Position numbers and translations under genes: made by a program. The notes beneath the pieces are model-generated. The model ran no database searches and was not told the origin of the DNA. It saw nothing but the letters and a program-made list of their open reading frames with translations. Shown in pieces: positions 7,912 to 18,909 of a DNA stretch of 64,000 nt (positions are counted from its first letter, which is position 1; every line of letters starts with the position of its first letter). The stretch is from Actinomycetospora lemnae (GTDB lineage: Bacteria; Actinomycetota; Actinomycetes; Mycobacteriales; Pseudonocardiaceae). Where the stretch lies: NCBI RefSeq assembly GCF_028737315.1, contig NZ_JAQZAO010000018.1, forward strand, positions 28,369 to 92,368, written 5' to 3'.

Positions 7912-10016
7912 GCCCGAGGTCGACGAGGCAGGAGCTCGCCGAGCAGGTCCGCCGCCCGCCGCGCGCCGCCCGGGTCCACCGGGACCGGGCGGACCGGCCG
8001 GGCGAGGAGCGCGGCGACGGTCGCGGCCACCGTCTCCGGGGTGGCGTCGGCGTAGTCGAGCCGGACCCCGGCGCCGAGCCGCGCGAGCCGGTGCGGCACG
8101 TGGATCTGTTGCTCGAAGTGGTGCTCGAGCGGGACGTAGACGAACGGCCGACCGGCGATCGCGAGCTCCATCGTCGTCGTCAGCCCGCCCTGGACGACCG
8201 CGACGTCGCCGGCCGTGAGCTCGCGCTCGAGGTCGGGGACGTGCCCGCGCACCTCGACGCCCGCCGGCACCCGCAGCGACGCCGGGTCGATGCGGGGCCC
8301 GGCGACCGCGACCAGGCGCAGGCCGGGGACCTGCTCGCGCAGCAGCGGGTACGCGGCCGCCACCCGCTCGAGCAGCGGCCGGCCGACGCCCGAGCCGCCG
8401 ACGCTGACGACGCAGACGCGCTCGTCGGGCGCCCAGCCCAGGGCGGCCCGCAGCTCGTCGCGGTCGCCGACCGGACCGGCGGTGGACACCCAGCCGCTGA
8501 ACGCGAAGTGCGCGCAGGTCCAGTCCCGCACGGTCGGCAGGCCGGGGCCGAGGGGCTCGGTGACCAGGTCGCCGGGCTCGCCGACGAACACCGACCGGTC
8601 GCGCAGCCGCGGGTAGCGGGCCACGTGCTCGACCATCTCGGCGTTCTGGTCGGCGGTCAACGCCGCCTCGACCGTGCCGCCGTCGGGCATCGGCAGCCAG
8701 CCCACGACGTCGGTGAGCCACGCGAACGGCGCGCGCTTGAGCTCGGGGTTCTCGTGCAGGAAGTGGTCGATCTCCCAGCTCTCGTCGGCGACGACGAGGT
8801 CGTAGTGACCCTCGTCGACGACATCGGCGAACACGTGGAAGTTGGCGACGAGGATCTCGTCCATCGACCGGATCGCCCGGAACGCGTGCAGGTCGTGCTC
8901 GCCCGCCTCGTCCTCGATGTGCGCGCTCTCCGACGCCAGCAGCGCGCTCGCGGGGTGGCGGCGCAGGCCGTGCCGGTCGAGCAGCGCGGTCACCGGGTGC
9001 TGGGCCAGCCAGTCGATCTCCAGCTCGGGGTGGGCGACGGCGAGCTCCCGGGCGATCGCGACGTCACGGCGCGCGTGGCCGAGCCCGATCGGTGAGCTCA
9101 CGACCAGCACCCGCGGCCGGCGGGCCCGGGCGGGCGTCCAGGTCGTCGTCCGGGGCGGCGGGGGCGCGACCGAGCGCGCGAAGTCGCGGACGGCGAGGTT
9201 GACCCGCACCGGGTCGCGCAGCGGGGGCGCGTGCCCGCCGTCGGGCAGCGTGAGCAGCGTGCCCCGGGCCCACCGCGCGAGCGCCGCGCCGAACGCCCAC
9301 GGCACCACGGCGTCGGCGTCCCCGTGCACGACCAGCACCGGGCAGCGCACCGCCCGCCCGACCACCTCGGCGTCCGCGGACGTCGCCGCGGCGACCGCGG
9401 GCACGGTCGCCGCGAGGGTCGGGCCGTCGGTGTCCAGCGCCCACGCCACGAAGTCCTCGAGCGGCTTCGTGGCGTGCGGGTCGGTGAAGACCTGGGAGGC
9501 GAAGAACTCGACGAAGTCCCGGTAGTCGGTCTCCCAGTGCTCGCGGTTGAACTTCTCCCAGCCCTCGTACCGGTCGCGGGGGGCGTCGAAGTCGAACGTG
9601 ACCGCGAGCGAGGGCAGGGTCGGGGCGATCGCGACGACACCCAGGGCCCGCTCGGGGTGCCAGGCGGCGAGCTGCAGGGCGCGCCGGCCGCCGAGGGACA
9701 GCCCCACGACGACCGCGCGCCCCACCCCGACGGCGTCCAGGACGTCGAGCGCGTCCTGCACGGCCTCGACGTCCCGGTACGCCGCCGGGTCGAGCGACCG
9801 GTCCGCGTCGCCGTTGCCGCGGCCCTCCACGGTGATCACCCGGAACTCGCGGGCGAGGAACGGCACCTGGTGCTTCCACTGGCGCATGTGCACGATCGCC
9901 CACGACGTGAGCAGGACGATCGCCGGCGCGCCGGTGGGCCCCTCGAACACCTCGTAGCCGACCCGGAACCCGTCGCGCACGATCGCGCCGACGGTGTCCG
10001 GCTCCCTCGCCCGCAC
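7908..10016 (-). CDS. Fusion: alpha/beta hydrolase + GT-B glycosyltransferase
   Basis: 702 residues in one uninterrupted frame from GTG 10016, preceded by GGGAGC. Residues 10-285 are an alpha/beta hydrolase: nucleophile in GLSLGG (Ser107), an acid in VVHGDADAVVP (Asp233/235) and His262 in DGGHAP. After a Pro/Arg linker, residues 302-700 are a GT-B glycosyltransferase of the MurG/UGT shape: VVSSPIGLGHARRDVAIARELA at the acceptor side, and VVQGGLTTTMELAIAGRPFVYVPLEHHFEQQ as the nucleotide-sugar binding end. Both halves look complete, with all key residues present. The methyltransferase gene ends 8 bp upstream, which suggests a glycosylation/esterification/methylation unit on one product. The product is unknown. 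Confidence 0.85.
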   Translation of the reverse strand: MRAREPDTVGAIVRDGFRVGYEVFEGPTGAPAIVLLTSWAIVHMRQWKHQVPFLAREFRVITVEGRGNGDADRSLDPAAYRDVEAVQDALDVLDAVGVGRAVVVGLSLGGRRALQLAAWHPERALGVVAIAPTLPSLAVTFDFDAPRDRYEGWEKFNREHWETDYRDFVEFFASQVFTDPHATKPLEDFVAWALDTDGPTLAATVPAVAAATSADAEVVGRAVRCPVLVVHGDADAVVPWAFGAALARWARGTLLTLPDGGHAPPLRDPVRVNLAVRDFARSVAPPPPRTTTWTPARARRPRVLVVSSPIGLGHARRDVAIARELAVAHPELEIDWLAQHPVTALLDRHGLRRHPASALLASESAHIEDEAGEHDLHAFRAIRSMDEILVANFHVFADVVDEGHYDLVVADESWEIDHFLHENPELKRAPFAWLTDVVGWLPMPDGGTVEAALTADQNAEMVEHVARYPRLRDRSVFVGEPGDLVTEPLGPGLPTVRDWTCAHFAFSGWVSTAGPVGDRDELRAALGWAPDERVCVVSVGGSGVGRPLLERVAAAYPLLREQVPGLRLVAVAGPRIDPASLRVPAGVEVRGHVPDLERELTAGDVAVVQGGLTTTMELAIAGRPFVYVPLEHHFEQQIHVPHRLARLGAGVRLDYADATPETVAATVAALLARPVRPVPVDPGGARRAADLLGELLPRRPRA

Positions 10017-10024
10017 CCCGCTCC

Positions 10025-11074
10025 CTAGGGCCGGATCTCGTAGACGTCGTTGAGCGGCGAGCCGGTGACACGCCGGAAGCGGGTGAACCCGGCGTCCGTC
10101 GCGACCTGGCGCAGCGCCGCCGGCCCGGCTTGCGCGCCGAGGCTGTACCCGCCCTCCTGCGACCGGGCCGCGGGGGTGCAGCACAGCGTCGAGGCGCCGT
10201 AGTAGAGCCGGCCGACCGGGGTGAGGTTGTCGGCGACGGTGTCGCCGGCCGCGGGCTCGACGAGCAACCACGTCCCGTCGGCGTCGAGCGCGGTGCGGAT
10301 GCGGCGGGCCGCGCCGAGCGGGTCGCCCATGTCGTGGAGGCAGTCGAAGGTGGTGACGAGGTCGTACCCGGCGCCCGAGAAGCGCTGGGCGCCGGCCACC
10401 TCGAACCCGGTGCGCTCGGCCACCCCGGCGTCGGCCGCGCGCTTGCGGGCCATCTCGATCGAGGCGTCGTGGTAGTCCGAGCCCATGACGGTCGTCGCGG
10501 GGAAGGCCTGGGCCATCAGCACGGTCGTGGCGCCGTGTCCGCAGCCGACGTCGGCGACGCGGGCGCCGCGCTGCAGCTTCTCGACGACGCCGTCGAGCGC
10601 CGGGAGCCACTCGTCGACGAGGTGGGCGATGTAGCCGGCGCGGAAGAACGCCTCGCAGCCGATGAACACGTCCTCGTGGTGCTCGTGCCACCCGACGCCC
10701 GCGCCGGTGCGGAAGGCGTCGGTGATGCGGGGCTCGCTGCGGATGATGCCCGTGGCCAGCACGAACGCGCCGGGCACGTAGAGCGGCCCGTCGGGGTTGG
10801 TCAGGGCGAAGGCCTGCTCCTCGGAGAGCGAGTACGTCCCGTCGTCGTGCTGCACGTAGCCGCCCGCGGCCTGGCCCGCGAGCCACTCGGCCACGTAGCG
10901 GGGGGTGGTGTCGGTCCGCGCGGCCAGCTCCTCCGGCGTCGCCGGGCCCTCGGCGAGTGCCTTGTACAGGCCCAGCCGGTGCCCGAGCACGACGTTGCCC
11001 GCCGCGAGTGTCGCCCCGACGTCGCCGACCGCACGGCCGACGAGCTCCATCACCTTGTCCATGTCCACGGCCAT
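10025..11074 (-). CDS. SAM-dependent methyltransferase, Rv2258c-like
   Basis: 349 residues; ATG 11074 follows GGAGG. The N-terminal 90 residues are a winged-helix dimerisation domain (VGATLAAGNVVLGHRLGLYKAL, ATPEELAARTDTTPRYVAEWL), and the rest is a class I Rossmann fold with SAM motif ARVADVGCGHGATTVLMAQAFP (about 172-194), an acidic SDYHD and TTFDCLHDMGDP. Total length and architecture match the M. tuberculosis Rv2258c family. The substrate is unknown. It is transcribed into the hydrolase-glycosyltransferase fusion with an 8-bp gap, so the two probably act on the same molecule. Confidence 0.88.
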   Translation of the reverse strand: MAVDMDKVMELVGRAVGDVGATLAAGNVVLGHRLGLYKALAEGPATPEELAARTDTTPRYVAEWLAGQAAGGYVQHDDGTYSLSEEQAFALTNPDGPLYVPGAFVLATGIIRSEPRITDAFRTGAGVGWHEHHEDVFIGCEAFFRAGYIAHLVDEWLPALDGVVEKLQRGARVADVGCGHGATTVLMAQAFPATTVMGSDYHDASIEMARKRAADAGVAERTGFEVAGAQRFSGAGYDLVTTFDCLHDMGDPLGAARRIRTALDADGTWLLVEPAAGDTVADNLTPVGRLYYGASTLCCTPAARSQEGGYSLGAQAGPAALRQVATDAGFTRFRRVTGSPLNDVYEIRP

Positions 11075-11202
11075 CGCGCGGCCCTCCGGGGTGTCGGTGC
11101 CCGGGGCCGACCCCCGGGCCCGGACACCGTCGCGCCGGCCGTTGCGGGATCGTTGCGCCGGTCGTTGCGCCCGATGTCGCGGCCGGTGGTGCGCGGGGCC
11201 GG

Positions 11203-14200
11203 TCACGGCTCGGCCCCGTCCAGGACGCCCGCGAGGTGCGGCCACCCGTGGGCGCGCACCGCCGCCCGCAGCGGGGCGAGCGTCGCCTCGGCGCGGGCGA
11301 CGCGGCCGCGGGCGAGCCACGCCCGGGTGACCGCCACGTAGGCGTCGACGCCGAGCACCCACGCCGTCGCCGGCGGGGCGGTGACACCGGCGAGCAGGCG
11401 GTCGGCCTCGAGGAGCGCGGTGTCGGCGGGCGGCCGGTCGGCGCCGTCCCCGAGCTCGGCGAGCACGGCCAGGCAGCGCAGCCGGCAGGCCGCCGCCCCG
11501 TCCCGCCCGGCGAGCTCCAGGCCCCGGGCGGCGACGGCGTACGCCTCGGCGTCGTCCCCGCGCGCCCGCAGCGTCGTGGCCAGCAGCGCGCAGGCGGTCG
11601 ACGTCCACCACCGGTGCCCGCCCGCGCCGCTGCGCACGACGGCGCGCCGCCCGACCTCGAGCGCCTCGTCGAGATCGCCCTCCAGGCGCGCGACCCAGCC
11701 CAGGTGTGCGAGGAACCACGCGTCGTGCCCGCCGTACCCGGAGTGCCGCGCCACCGCGAACGCCTCCGCGATCCGCGCCCGCGCCTCGGCGAAGCGGCCC
11801 ACGGCGAGCGCCGGGAACGCCCCCTCGAACACCGTCCACTGCAGGACGCCGGCATCGAGGCGCCGGGCCAGCGGCTCGAGCTCGTCGAGCACCCCGGCGA
11901 GCTCGTCGACCATGCCGGCGTAGGCGTACGCGGTCTTGAGCCCGTCGAGCCCGGCGAGCAGCGCCCGCTCGCCGCCGGCGGCGCGCCCGGCCGCGAGGGC
12001 CCGGCGTCCCTGCTCGAGGGCCTCGCCGAAGCGCAGGTCGTTGGTCGCGAGGATCGCGAGGCGGCCGCGCAGGTCGGCCTCGGCGCCGCGGTCCCCGAGG
12101 CTGACGGCGCGCCGCAGGCCCGTGCGCAGGTGCGTCACGCACTCCGCCGTCGGCACCCCGAGCGCGACGGGGACGTCGCCGCCGAGCTGGCGCAGGACCG
12201 CCATCTCCAGGCGCCGGTCGCCCGCCTCCCGCGCGGCGTCGGCGGCGGTACGCAGGTCGCTCCACGCCTCCTCGTGGCGCTCGAGGCCCTCGCGGGCGCG
12301 GGCCCGGGCGAGCAGCACGCGGCCGGTGATCTCGGGGTCGGCGACCTGCTCGGCCGCGGCGAGCGCCCGCAGGTGCAGCGACTCCGCGTCGCCCATGGCG
12401 CCCCGGCGCGCGGCGGTCTCGCCGGCGAGCAGCAGGGCGCGGGCCGCACGGGGCCAGTCGCCGGCGGCCGCGGCGTGCGCGCCGGCGGCCTCCGGGGTCG
12501 CGGCGAGGAGGTCGGCCGCGCGGCGGTGGTGGACGCGGCGCACGGGCGCGGGCGTGGTCGCGTGCAGCACCTCGTGGAGGAGGTCGTTGGCGAACTCGTA
12601 GGCGGTCGGGGTCGCGACGAGCAGGCGGGCGCCCGCGGCGCGCTCGCAGCGCCGGACGATCTCGGGGACGCCGAGCTCGAGCAGGCCGGCCGCCACCTCC
12701 GGGTCGACGGTGGCGCCGAGGACCGCGCCGGCGCGCAGCAGCTCCTCGACCTCGGGTCCCAGGCGCCGGACGCGCGCGAGCACCGCCGCCTGCAGGGACT
12801 CGGGGACCTCGCCCGCCCCGGCGACGAGACCGCGCAGGGCCTCCACGACGAACAGGGGGTGCCCGCGGGTGCGGCGGTGGATCGCCGGCCCGAGGTCGGC
12901 GCGCCCGACCCGGTCGGCCAGCGCGGCGACCGCACCGGGGTCGAGCGGCCCGAGGTCGAGGCGGTCGGCGACGTCGTCGAGGTGCGCGAGCGCGGCCGCG
13001 CCCTCCTCGGCCCGCACGGTCGCCAGCACGAGGACCCGCGCCCCGCCCGCCCGCAGCGCGAGGAAGTGGAGCAGCTCGACGGTGGCGAGACCGGCGTTGT
13101 GCAGGTCGTCGAGCACGAGCAGCAGGGGCGCGGTGGCCGTGGCCTCGGTGAGCAGGCCCGCGAGCGCGGCGAAGACCCGGCGCGGGTCGGGGGGTCCGTC
13201 GGGCACCGGGGTGACGGGGTCGGGGAAGAGGGTCGCGAGGACCGGGGGGAGGGGCAGGCCCGCCACCAGGGGCGTCAGCGCGTCGACCAGGGGCTGGAGG
13301 AAGAGCGAGTGCTCGGCGCCGTGGCAGCGCGCCGAGGCGACGCGGCCCCCGGTCGCCGCGGCGAGCGCGGTGAGCTCGTCGGCCAGGCGCGTCTTGCCGA
13401 TCCCCGCCTCGCCCGCGAGCAGCACCAGACCCGGCCGGCCCCGCGTCGCCGCGTCCCACCGCTGCGTGAGCCGGGCGATCTCCGCCGCGCGCCCGACGCA
13501 CCCGGAGGCGGTGGTCGCGGCGTCCGGGGCGGCCCGCGGGCTCGGGACGTCGGCCGGCGGCCGGTCCTGGAGCAGCGCGAGGTGCTCGGCCTGCGTCGCC
13601 GCCGCCGGCTCGGTGCCGAGCTCCTCCGCGAGCTCGGCGCGCAGCCGGTGGTAGTGCTCGACGGCGCGGGACGGCTCGCCGGCGTCCCGGTGCGCGCGCA
13701 TGAGCAGGCGGTGGGCCGCCTCGTCGAACCGGTCGGCGGCGACGGCCTCGCCGGCGGCCTGGCGGGCGCGCTCCGCGTCGCCGAGGGCGAGCGCCGCGCG
13801 GGCGTCGGCGTGCCGGGCGCGCCGCACCAGCTCCCGCCACTCGTCGCGGGCCATCGCGACCCACGGCTCGTCGGCCTCCTCGGGCAGCGGCTCGCCGGCG
13901 CCCAGCAGCTCCCGTGCGCGAGCGGTGGCGCCGGCGGCGACCCCGGGGACCCCGGCCGCGAGCCGGCGGTCGGCCTCGTCGAGCAGGCGGCGCGCCTCGT
14001 CGAGGTCCACGACGACGGCCGGCGGGGCGCCGAGGCGGTAGCCGCCGCGGTCGCCGAGCAGGACGTCGGGGGCGAGGCGGCTGCGCAGGCGGCTGACGAG
14101 CGTCGCCACCCCGGCGGTCGGCCGGCGCGGTCCGGTGCCGTCCCACAGCTCCTCGGCGAGCTGGTCGCCGGTGAGCACGGCGGGGCGCCGCGCGGCCAGC

Positions 14201-14304
14201 AGCGCGAGCAGGCGCCGCTCCTTCGGGCTGCCGATGCGCAGCGGCTCGGGCGGGGAGCCCCGCTCCACGCGCAACGGACCGGCGAGCCGGACCGTGACGC
14301 ACAT
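11203..14304 (-). CDS. SARP-type regulator with AAA ATPase and TPR domains
   Basis: 1033 residues, starting at MCVTVRLAGPLRVERG. That is the usual SARP opening, so I prefer ATG 14304 to starts 45-48 bp upstream. Residues 1-95 are an OmpR-like winged helix, 96-235 a bacterial transcriptional activation (BTAD) domain, and 268-600 an AAA/STAND ATPase with Walker A GEAGIGKT (298-305) and Walker B LLLVLDDLHNAG. The C-terminal 400 residues are Ala/Arg-rich TPR-like helices. AfsR/EmbR-like proteins of this build activate nearby operons. The methyltransferase and hydrolase-GT fusion lie directly downstream on the same strand and are the likely targets. Confidence 0.88.
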   Translation of the reverse strand: MCVTVRLAGPLRVERGSPPEPLRIGSPKERRLLALLAARRPAVLTGDQLAEELWDGTGPRRPTAGVATLVSRLRSRLAPDVLLGDRGGYRLGAPPAVVVDLDEARRLLDEADRRLAAGVPGVAAGATARARELLGAGEPLPEEADEPWVAMARDEWRELVRRARHADARAALALGDAERARQAAGEAVAADRFDEAAHRLLMRAHRDAGEPSRAVEHYHRLRAELAEELGTEPAAATQAEHLALLQDRPPADVPSPRAAPDAATTASGCVGRAAEIARLTQRWDAATRGRPGLVLLAGEAGIGKTRLADELTALAAATGGRVASARCHGAEHSLFLQPLVDALTPLVAGLPLPPVLATLFPDPVTPVPDGPPDPRRVFAALAGLLTEATATAPLLLVLDDLHNAGLATVELLHFLALRAGGARVLVLATVRAEEGAAALAHLDDVADRLDLGPLDPGAVAALADRVGRADLGPAIHRRTRGHPLFVVEALRGLVAGAGEVPESLQAAVLARVRRLGPEVEELLRAGAVLGATVDPEVAAGLLELGVPEIVRRCERAAGARLLVATPTAYEFANDLLHEVLHATTPAPVRRVHHRRAADLLAATPEAAGAHAAAAGDWPRAARALLLAGETAARRGAMGDAESLHLRALAAAEQVADPEITGRVLLARARAREGLERHEEAWSDLRTAADAAREAGDRRLEMAVLRQLGGDVPVALGVPTAECVTHLRTGLRRAVSLGDRGAEADLRGRLAILATNDLRFGEALEQGRRALAAGRAAGGERALLAGLDGLKTAYAYAGMVDELAGVLDELEPLARRLDAGVLQWTVFEGAFPALAVGRFAEARARIAEAFAVARHSGYGGHDAWFLAHLGWVARLEGDLDEALEVGRRAVVRSGAGGHRWWTSTACALLATTLRARGDDAEAYAVAARGLELAGRDGAAACRLRCLAVLAELGDGADRPPADTALLEADRLLAGVTAPPATAWVLGVDAYVAVTRAWLARGRVARAEATLAPLRAAVRAHGWPHLAGVLDGAEP

Positions 14305-14391
14305 CACCACAGTGTGCGACGGCGACGCGGCCCGAGGCAATGCGGGCATCACCCACAGGAACCAACGCGACGACGCCCCGTGACCGGTGGA

Positions 14392-15716
<1,325 letters not shown>

Positions 15717-15720
<4 letters not shown>

Positions 15721-18560
15721 GGCGGACCTCCCGTGGGTCGGGATCGACCGGCACGCCTCGTCGCGCCGGGCGACACCGCCGCCCGGGTACCACCGGTTTC
15801 TGCATCGGTCACGATAACGGAGCGGGACGGTTCGGTGCGGACCCCGCGACCACACCCACCATCGGGGAACCGGCGGACGAGCTCACTGCGCGAGCGCAGC
15901 CCGAGCTTGCGGTAGACGCGGGTCAGGTGGTTCTCGACGGTCTTGCGGGAGACGAACAGCGCGGCCGCGGCCTCGTCGTTCGAGCGACCCTCGGCGACGA
16001 CCCGGGCCACCTGGTACTCCTGCGGCGTCAGCACGGCCCACGCGGTCTCGGTCGTCGAGGGGCGGGAGAGCGACACCCCGGCGGCGGCCAGCTCGGCCTC
16101 GGCGCGGTCCGCCCAGGGTCGGGCGCCGAGGGCGACGAAGGTCGCGTGCGCCTCGCGCGCGGCCGACCGGGCGACCGACGGGCGGCGCAGGCGGCGCAGG
16201 CACTCGGCCTCGGCGAGCAGCGTGCGCGCCTTCTCGAACGGCTGGTCGCAGCGGGCGTGCGCCGCCCGCGCCCGCGCGAAGCAGGTGGCCGCGTCGTCCG
16301 GGTCGTCGGCGAGGAGCCCGCGGCAGCGCGCGGCGGTCGCGTCCGGGAAGGCGAGCCCCGACGCGGCCCGCTCCTCCCACCACGCGAGGACCTCGCGCGC
16401 CCGGTCGGTGTCGCCGTGCCGGACCAGTGCCTCGACGAGGTCCGGACCGTAGGGGACGACGTTGCTCGCGCCGAGCCCGTCGGCGCACGCCCGCCGGTGC
16501 GCGCGCTCGAGGTGGGCGACGGCCTCCTCGGTGTCACCCACCGCGAGCGCGGCGAGGCCCTCCACCGCCGGCACGTAGACCTGCAGGCAGTCGATCCCGT
16601 GGGCGCCGACCTCGGCGAGGACCCGTCGAGCGCCCTCGCGGCTGCGCGCGATGTCGCCGGTCAGCGCGTCCAGGCGGGCGAGGACCAGCGTCGCGAACGC
16701 CGCGGTGCCGGACTCGCCCTGCTCCTCGGCCCACGCCACGGCCTCGACGGCGTCCGCGCGGGCTGCCGGCCAGCGCCCGCGCCACACGTCGAGCTCGGCG
16801 CGCACCGCGTGCGCGAACGCGAGCATCGCCGAGGTGCCGTGGCGCCGGGCCAGGGCGAGGAGGTCGTCGACGCGGCGATCGGCGTCGGCGTAGCGCTCGG
16901 TCACGACGGCGACCTGGGCCAGCTGGGCGCGGTCCTGCAGGTCCCAGGCGGTGCCGTCGGTGTGCTCGAGGGTGTCGAGGATGGCGAGCGCGGCGGGCAC
17001 GTCGCCGGTCAGGACGAGCGCCTGCACCTCGGGTGCGCGGCGGTGGGTCCCCTTCCGCGCGAGGACGAGCATGTCCCGCACCCGCCCGGCCATCGCCGCC
17101 GGCGTCGTCGCCTCCGCGTAGAGGGCGGCCGCGGCGTCGGTGTGCTCGGCGTCCTCGGCGGCGAGGCGCTCGGCGGCACGGACGAGGTCGGCGAGGGCGC
17201 GCCGGGGATCGCCGAGCCAGGCGGTGGCACGGCCCCGGACGATCTCCGCCCTGGTCCGCGACGTCGCGTCGTCGGCCAGGGCGAGTGCCGCCTCGGCGTG
17301 CCCGGCGGCGAGGTCGAGCGCCCCGGCGAGCAGGAACTCCTCGGCGGCGGCGAGGAAGCGGCCGGCCCGGTGGCCGCGGTCCGCGGTCAGCTGCGCCGCG
17401 CGGGCCCACGCCTCGCCGGCGCTGCGGTGCCCGCCACGCTCACCCGCCGACCGTGCGGCGGTCGCGAGCTGGTCGCCGACGACCTCGTCGGTGCCCTCGA
17501 CCCGCGCGGCCAGGTGCCACGCGCGCCGGAGGCCGGCGGTGCGCCCGGCGAGGGCGCGGCGGACGTGCCGCGTGACCTCCGGCTCGTGGGCGAGGGCGAC
17601 CGGACGCAGGAGCGGGTGGCGCAGGACCGGGCGGCCGTCGTCGTCGCGGCGCAGCAGGCCGGCGTGCTCGGCCGGGGCGAGGTCGTGCTGGTGGAGGCCG
17701 AGGTCGCCGAGGACGAGGTCGACCTCCTCCCGCTCGGCCGTGCCCGCGGCCGCGAGGACGGTCAGCGCCGTCCGCGAGCCGGCGGGCAGGGCGGTCAGCG
17801 CGCAGCTCCAGAGCTCCTCGAGCGCCGGGCCGACCCGGGGGGCGCGCGGGCGGGCGTCGGCGTCGAGGTGCGCGGCGTTCTCCACCAGCGCGAGCGGGTG
17901 ACCCGCGAGGTCCGCGACCAGGCGGTCCACGACGAGGGAGGAGCGGTCGTCCGCGACGGGGCACAGCAGCTCGCGGCTCTCCGCCGGGGTCAGCCGGCCG
18001 AGGTCGACCTCGACGGCGCCGGACAGCGTGCGGCGCTCGTCGCGTGTGGCGAGCAGCAGCGTGACCCGGGTCGACCGCAGCCGCCGGGCGACGAACGCCA
18101 GGACCTCCTCCGATGCCGGGTCCACCCACTGCAGGTCGTCGACCACCACGAGCAGCGGCCCGTCGTCCGCGTCGCCGGCGACCTCGAGCAGACCGAGCGC
18201 GGCGGCGCGGACGGCCAGCGGCCCGGGGGTCGGTCCGGCGCGCAGCGCGACGCTCACCTCGAGGGCCTCCCGCTGGACCTCGGGGAGGGCCGCCAGCCAC
18301 GGGCGCAGGGGGGCGACGAGGTCGGCGAGGACCGCGAAGGGCAGGTGGGACTCGGCCTCGGTGCCGGCGATGCGCACGGTGCGGGCCCTCGTCCGCGCGC
18401 ACATCCTGGCGAGCAGCGCGGTCTTCCCGATGCCGGGCTCGCCGCGCACGACGGCGACCCGCTCCGCCCGGTGCCCCGTCGTGATCTCACCCAGCGTGTC
18501 GATCTCCGCCGCACGGCCGACGAAGGGCGGTCTCGGCGGGTCATCGCCGGCTGTGGTCAT
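15717..18560 (-). CDS. LuxR-family regulator with AAA/STAND ATPase (LAL type)
   Basis: 947 residues from ATG 18560. Walker A is GEPGIGKT (40-47) and Walker B LLVVVDDLQWVDP. The middle is a long Ala-rich helical repeat region. A LuxR helix-turn-helix occupies about 844-897 (LTPQEYQVARVVAEGRS, VSRKTVENHL, RVYRKLGLRSRSELV). A 50-residue low-complexity tail follows, which is unusual because LAL regulators normally end at the HTH; the tail carries the frame into the start of the phosphofructokinase gene. The gene is divergent from the haem peroxidase operon across 349 bp, so it may control that operon as well as pfk. The effector is unknown. Confidence 0.9.
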
Positions 18561-18909
18561 CGGATCCCCCGTGGCGGTGTCACCGGGGCGGGCGTGGTGG
18601 GTGTGGCACAGGATGCCGCCTCTCCGTGACGGGCAGTGCCGCCTTTCGGGTCGAAGCAGGGGATTTCCCTGGTGCCTGGACACCGTCCTCTACGCCGCTG
18701 GTGTGACGCACCGTGCCTGGGGCGACGCCGCGCGACCGGCCGGTCACGCGCCGCGGGAACCGGTCGATCGGTCCGGACGGACGCGCCTGCGCACGGTGCT
18801 CGGGCTGTCACGTCGCGCGTTCCCGGTCGTGCGGACGCGGGAGATCTCCCCGCTGCCGACTCCGTGCACGGAGCGGAATCGTCGACCACACACCGGAAGG
18901 GGGGCCACC
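18561..18909. promoter_or_regulatory. Divergent promoter region, LuxR gene/peroxidase operon
   Basis: 349 bp without a convincing gene. The clearest element is a perfect 14-bp palindrome CTCCGTGCACGGAG (18860-18873), 36 bp before the peroxidase ATG, well placed for an operator of a dimeric HTH protein. GGAAGGGGGG (18894-18904) is the peroxidase ribosome site. I could not define -35/-10 boxes. Confidence 0.5.
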
